Shown piece after piece: positions 13,201 through 13,579 of a DNA stretch of 13,579 nucleotides. Origin of the DNA: an uncultured Eggerthellaceae bacterium. Its GTDB lineage: Bacteria > Actinomycetota > Coriobacteriia > Coriobacteriales > Eggerthellaceae. The stretch lies in contig CANRPV010000024.1 in the NCBI GenBank assembly GCA_947632575.1, positions 1-13,579 on the forward strand. The letters are read 5' to 3'. The position numbers and the translations under genes were made by a program. A model generated the notes under the pieces. It worked only from the letters and a program-made list of their open reading frames with translations, made no database searches and was not told the DNA's origin. Position 1 is the first letter of the stretch. Each line of letters begins with the position of its first letter.

Positions 13201-13579
13201 GCTGTGCTTACGGAGGACTCGGTCGCTCACCTAGGACAGCTAGAACGTCCCATCCGCGTGGTCGACCAGTGGATGTATCACACGCGCCTCTATGCTGCCG
13301 CGAAGGTCGTGACCCAGCGCAAGGACCTGGATCTGATCCAGCTCAATTCCTTCGGCTGCGGTCTGGATGCCCTGACCACCGACCAGGTGCAGGAGGTGCT
13401 AGAGGCGGCCGGCAAGATCTACACGGTGCTGAAGATCGACGAGGTGTCCAACCTGGGCGCCGCCCGCATTCGCGTGCGCAGCCTTTTGGCCGCTCTGAAG
13501 GATCAGGCGGACAAGGACGCCGAGGAGCAGCTCAAGGAAAACACCCAGGGGAGCTGTCCCGCCGTCTCCATTAACCTTG
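10252..13579 (+). CDS. Large acyl-CoA dehydratase activase-related protein (two activase domains + DUF2229), partial
   Basis: The frame opens at ATG 10252 (GAGGA 10 nt upstream) and runs without a stop off the right edge; at least 1109 residues are visible, and relatives are often about 1400. It has two ASKHA/BcrAD-BadFG domains like HgdC, the ATP-driven electron donor of 2-hydroxyacyl-CoA dehydratases. Domain 1 has GIDVGSTTVK (56-65) with C173 and C212; domain 2 has GIDAGSTTFK (374-383) with C503 and C542. In both pairs the Cys are 39 residues apart, as for the [4Fe-4S] ligands of HgdC. Then come C691, C694, C698 and C723 (CxxCxxxC...C), and a DUF2229 region from about V763 with C813, C838 and C1036 (NSFGCGLD). 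Residues 21-37 are QGA repeats. The protein is likely cytosolic, oxygen-sensitive and iron-sulfur. Its substrate is unknown. It probably shares a transcript with the TetR gene. Confidence 0.88.
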   Translation, partial: MKPRKKSSKYTEIKTEVAPSQGAAQGASQGASQGAAQRAVQETIEAPVEPCDLHLGIDVGSTTVKLAVLDNDLNVRWSVYRRHHADVRATIVEVLSEAAEQFPTEKMTIAITGSGGLLLSQWLGIEFVQEVIASKTAVETFIPSTDVAIELGGEDAKIIYFDQGIEQRMNGTCAGGTGAFIDQMATLLNTDAGGLNELAKDHKTIYPIASRCGVFAKTDVQPLLNEGARKEDIAASIFQSVVTQTISGLACGRPIRGHVAFLGGPLQYLPELRERFYETLNLSGDSIIVPDNAHLFVACGCAIAGAAEKKVKAETLPQVLERLQNLGDVQGSEVVRLAPLFASDEEYAAFKARHDKAKVKTASLADYRGVAFLGIDAGSTTFKAVLISETGEILWSTYVSNKGDVLGCAKTALADLYRKLPVDEHSGQPLVTIGHATVTGYGEGLLLEALRVDSGEIETVAHLRGAQEMLPGVEFILDIGGQDMKCLRVKDGVIDSIMLNEACSSGCGSFIESFASGLNLDVSEFAQTAIQADNPVDLGSRCTVFMNSRVKQAQKEGATVGDIAAGLAISVIKNALFKVIKIRDPHDVGNKVIVQGGTFLNDAVLRAFEQLAEVDAVRPNIAGNMGAYGAALLARDRYGSEVSSIETPEEEGVVEEAERILEEASLPHKRSSILSLEAIEALQPTHRTVRCKGCSNSCLLTVNDFGVDEETGRHRRFITGNRCEKGAGTLSEKSNVPNLFEYKSHRLFDYTPLSAEEATRGTVGIPRALNMYENYPFWFTFFTTLGYRVILSDPSTKKTYEAGIESMPSESVCYPAKLSHGHIMNLLAKEPDFIWMPCSKWERQEDDTAGNHFNCPIVASYPEALRLNIDDLQDSKTQFLNPWLPYDNKEHLKKRLFHELCENHKDLSEAYGPLPTQAEIDAAVEAAWEEDEAFKRDMRTKGVETLAWMEQTGTHGIVLAGRPYHNDPEINHAIPELLTSFGLAVLTEDSVAHLGQLERPIRVVDQWMYHTRLYAAAKVVTQRKDLDLIQLNSFGCGLDALTTDQVQEVLEAAGKIYTVLKIDEVSNLGAARIRVRSLLAALKDQADKDAEEQLKENTQGSCPAVSINL
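10312..10371 (+). repeat. 12-nt in-frame tandem repeat encoding QGA(A/S)
   Basis: There are four clear 12-nt copies, CAAGGCGCGGCT, CAAGGCGCATCG, CAAGGCGCGTCT and CAGGGCGCGGCT (10312-10359), plus a decayed fifth (10360-10371). They encode a Gln/Gly/Ala/Ser linker before the first activase domain. The unit is a multiple of three, so copy-number change would keep the frame. Confidence 0.85.

Noticed and set aside
1..13579. Transposon, prophage, attachment site or tRNA
   Set aside because: I saw no transposase, integrase, terminal inverted repeats with target duplication, or tRNA cloverleaf in any spacer.

Overview
The window looks like ordinary chromosomal DNA of an anaerobic Gram-positive bacterium of moderate GC content. 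The best guess is an actinobacterium of class Coriobacteriia (Eggerthellaceae-like). That rests on gene content: rubredoxin, a very large acyl-CoA dehydratase activase-type protein, a DUF711/UPF0210 protein, TlyA, a lysC-asd pair, and strong Shine-Dalgarno sites. It is an inference, and Clostridia are not excluded. I see no phage, insertion sequence, CRISPR array, rRNA or tRNA.

Layout, left to right. (1) 1-896, + strand: the 3' end of a PiT-type phosphate transporter, then its DUF47/PhoU-like accessory protein. (2) 1051-3937, - strand: a rubredoxin with a clear hairpin terminator, and an aspartate-pathway operon read leftwards, lysC (aspartokinase) then asd (aspartate-semialdehyde dehydrogenase). 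(3) 4124-7693, + strand: a tight four-gene cluster of a cytoplasmic-looking zinc-dependent phospholipase C-family protein, a TRIC/UPF0126 membrane protein, TlyA rRNA methyltransferase/haemolysin-family protein, and a short-chain dehydrogenase. The gaps are 6 nt, an ATGA overlap and 13 nt. (4) 7805-9169, - strand: a PFL-like DUF711 protein, convergent with the cluster. (5) 9443-13579, + strand: a TetR/AcrR regulator with a good sigma-70-like promoter, then a giant double-activase protein that runs off the right edge.

The clearest points beyond routine annotation are these. lysC carries a near-perfect internal ribosome binding site before Met246, implying a separate ACT-domain beta subunit. The rubredoxin has a CxC first knuckle instead of CxxC, plus an extra Cys in the second. 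A repeat-rich tract straddles the ATGA junction of the TRIC and tlyA genes, giving one an acidic/Gly-rich tail and the other a basic Lys/Gly/Ala arm. Nearly every non-coding spacer holds short degenerate direct repeats. The one between the convergent operons at 7694-7804 is a C-rich, G-poor (Y)TTYAGC array that could act as a Rho-loading site in place of a hairpin terminator. I found no single feature that is clearly a new biological system.
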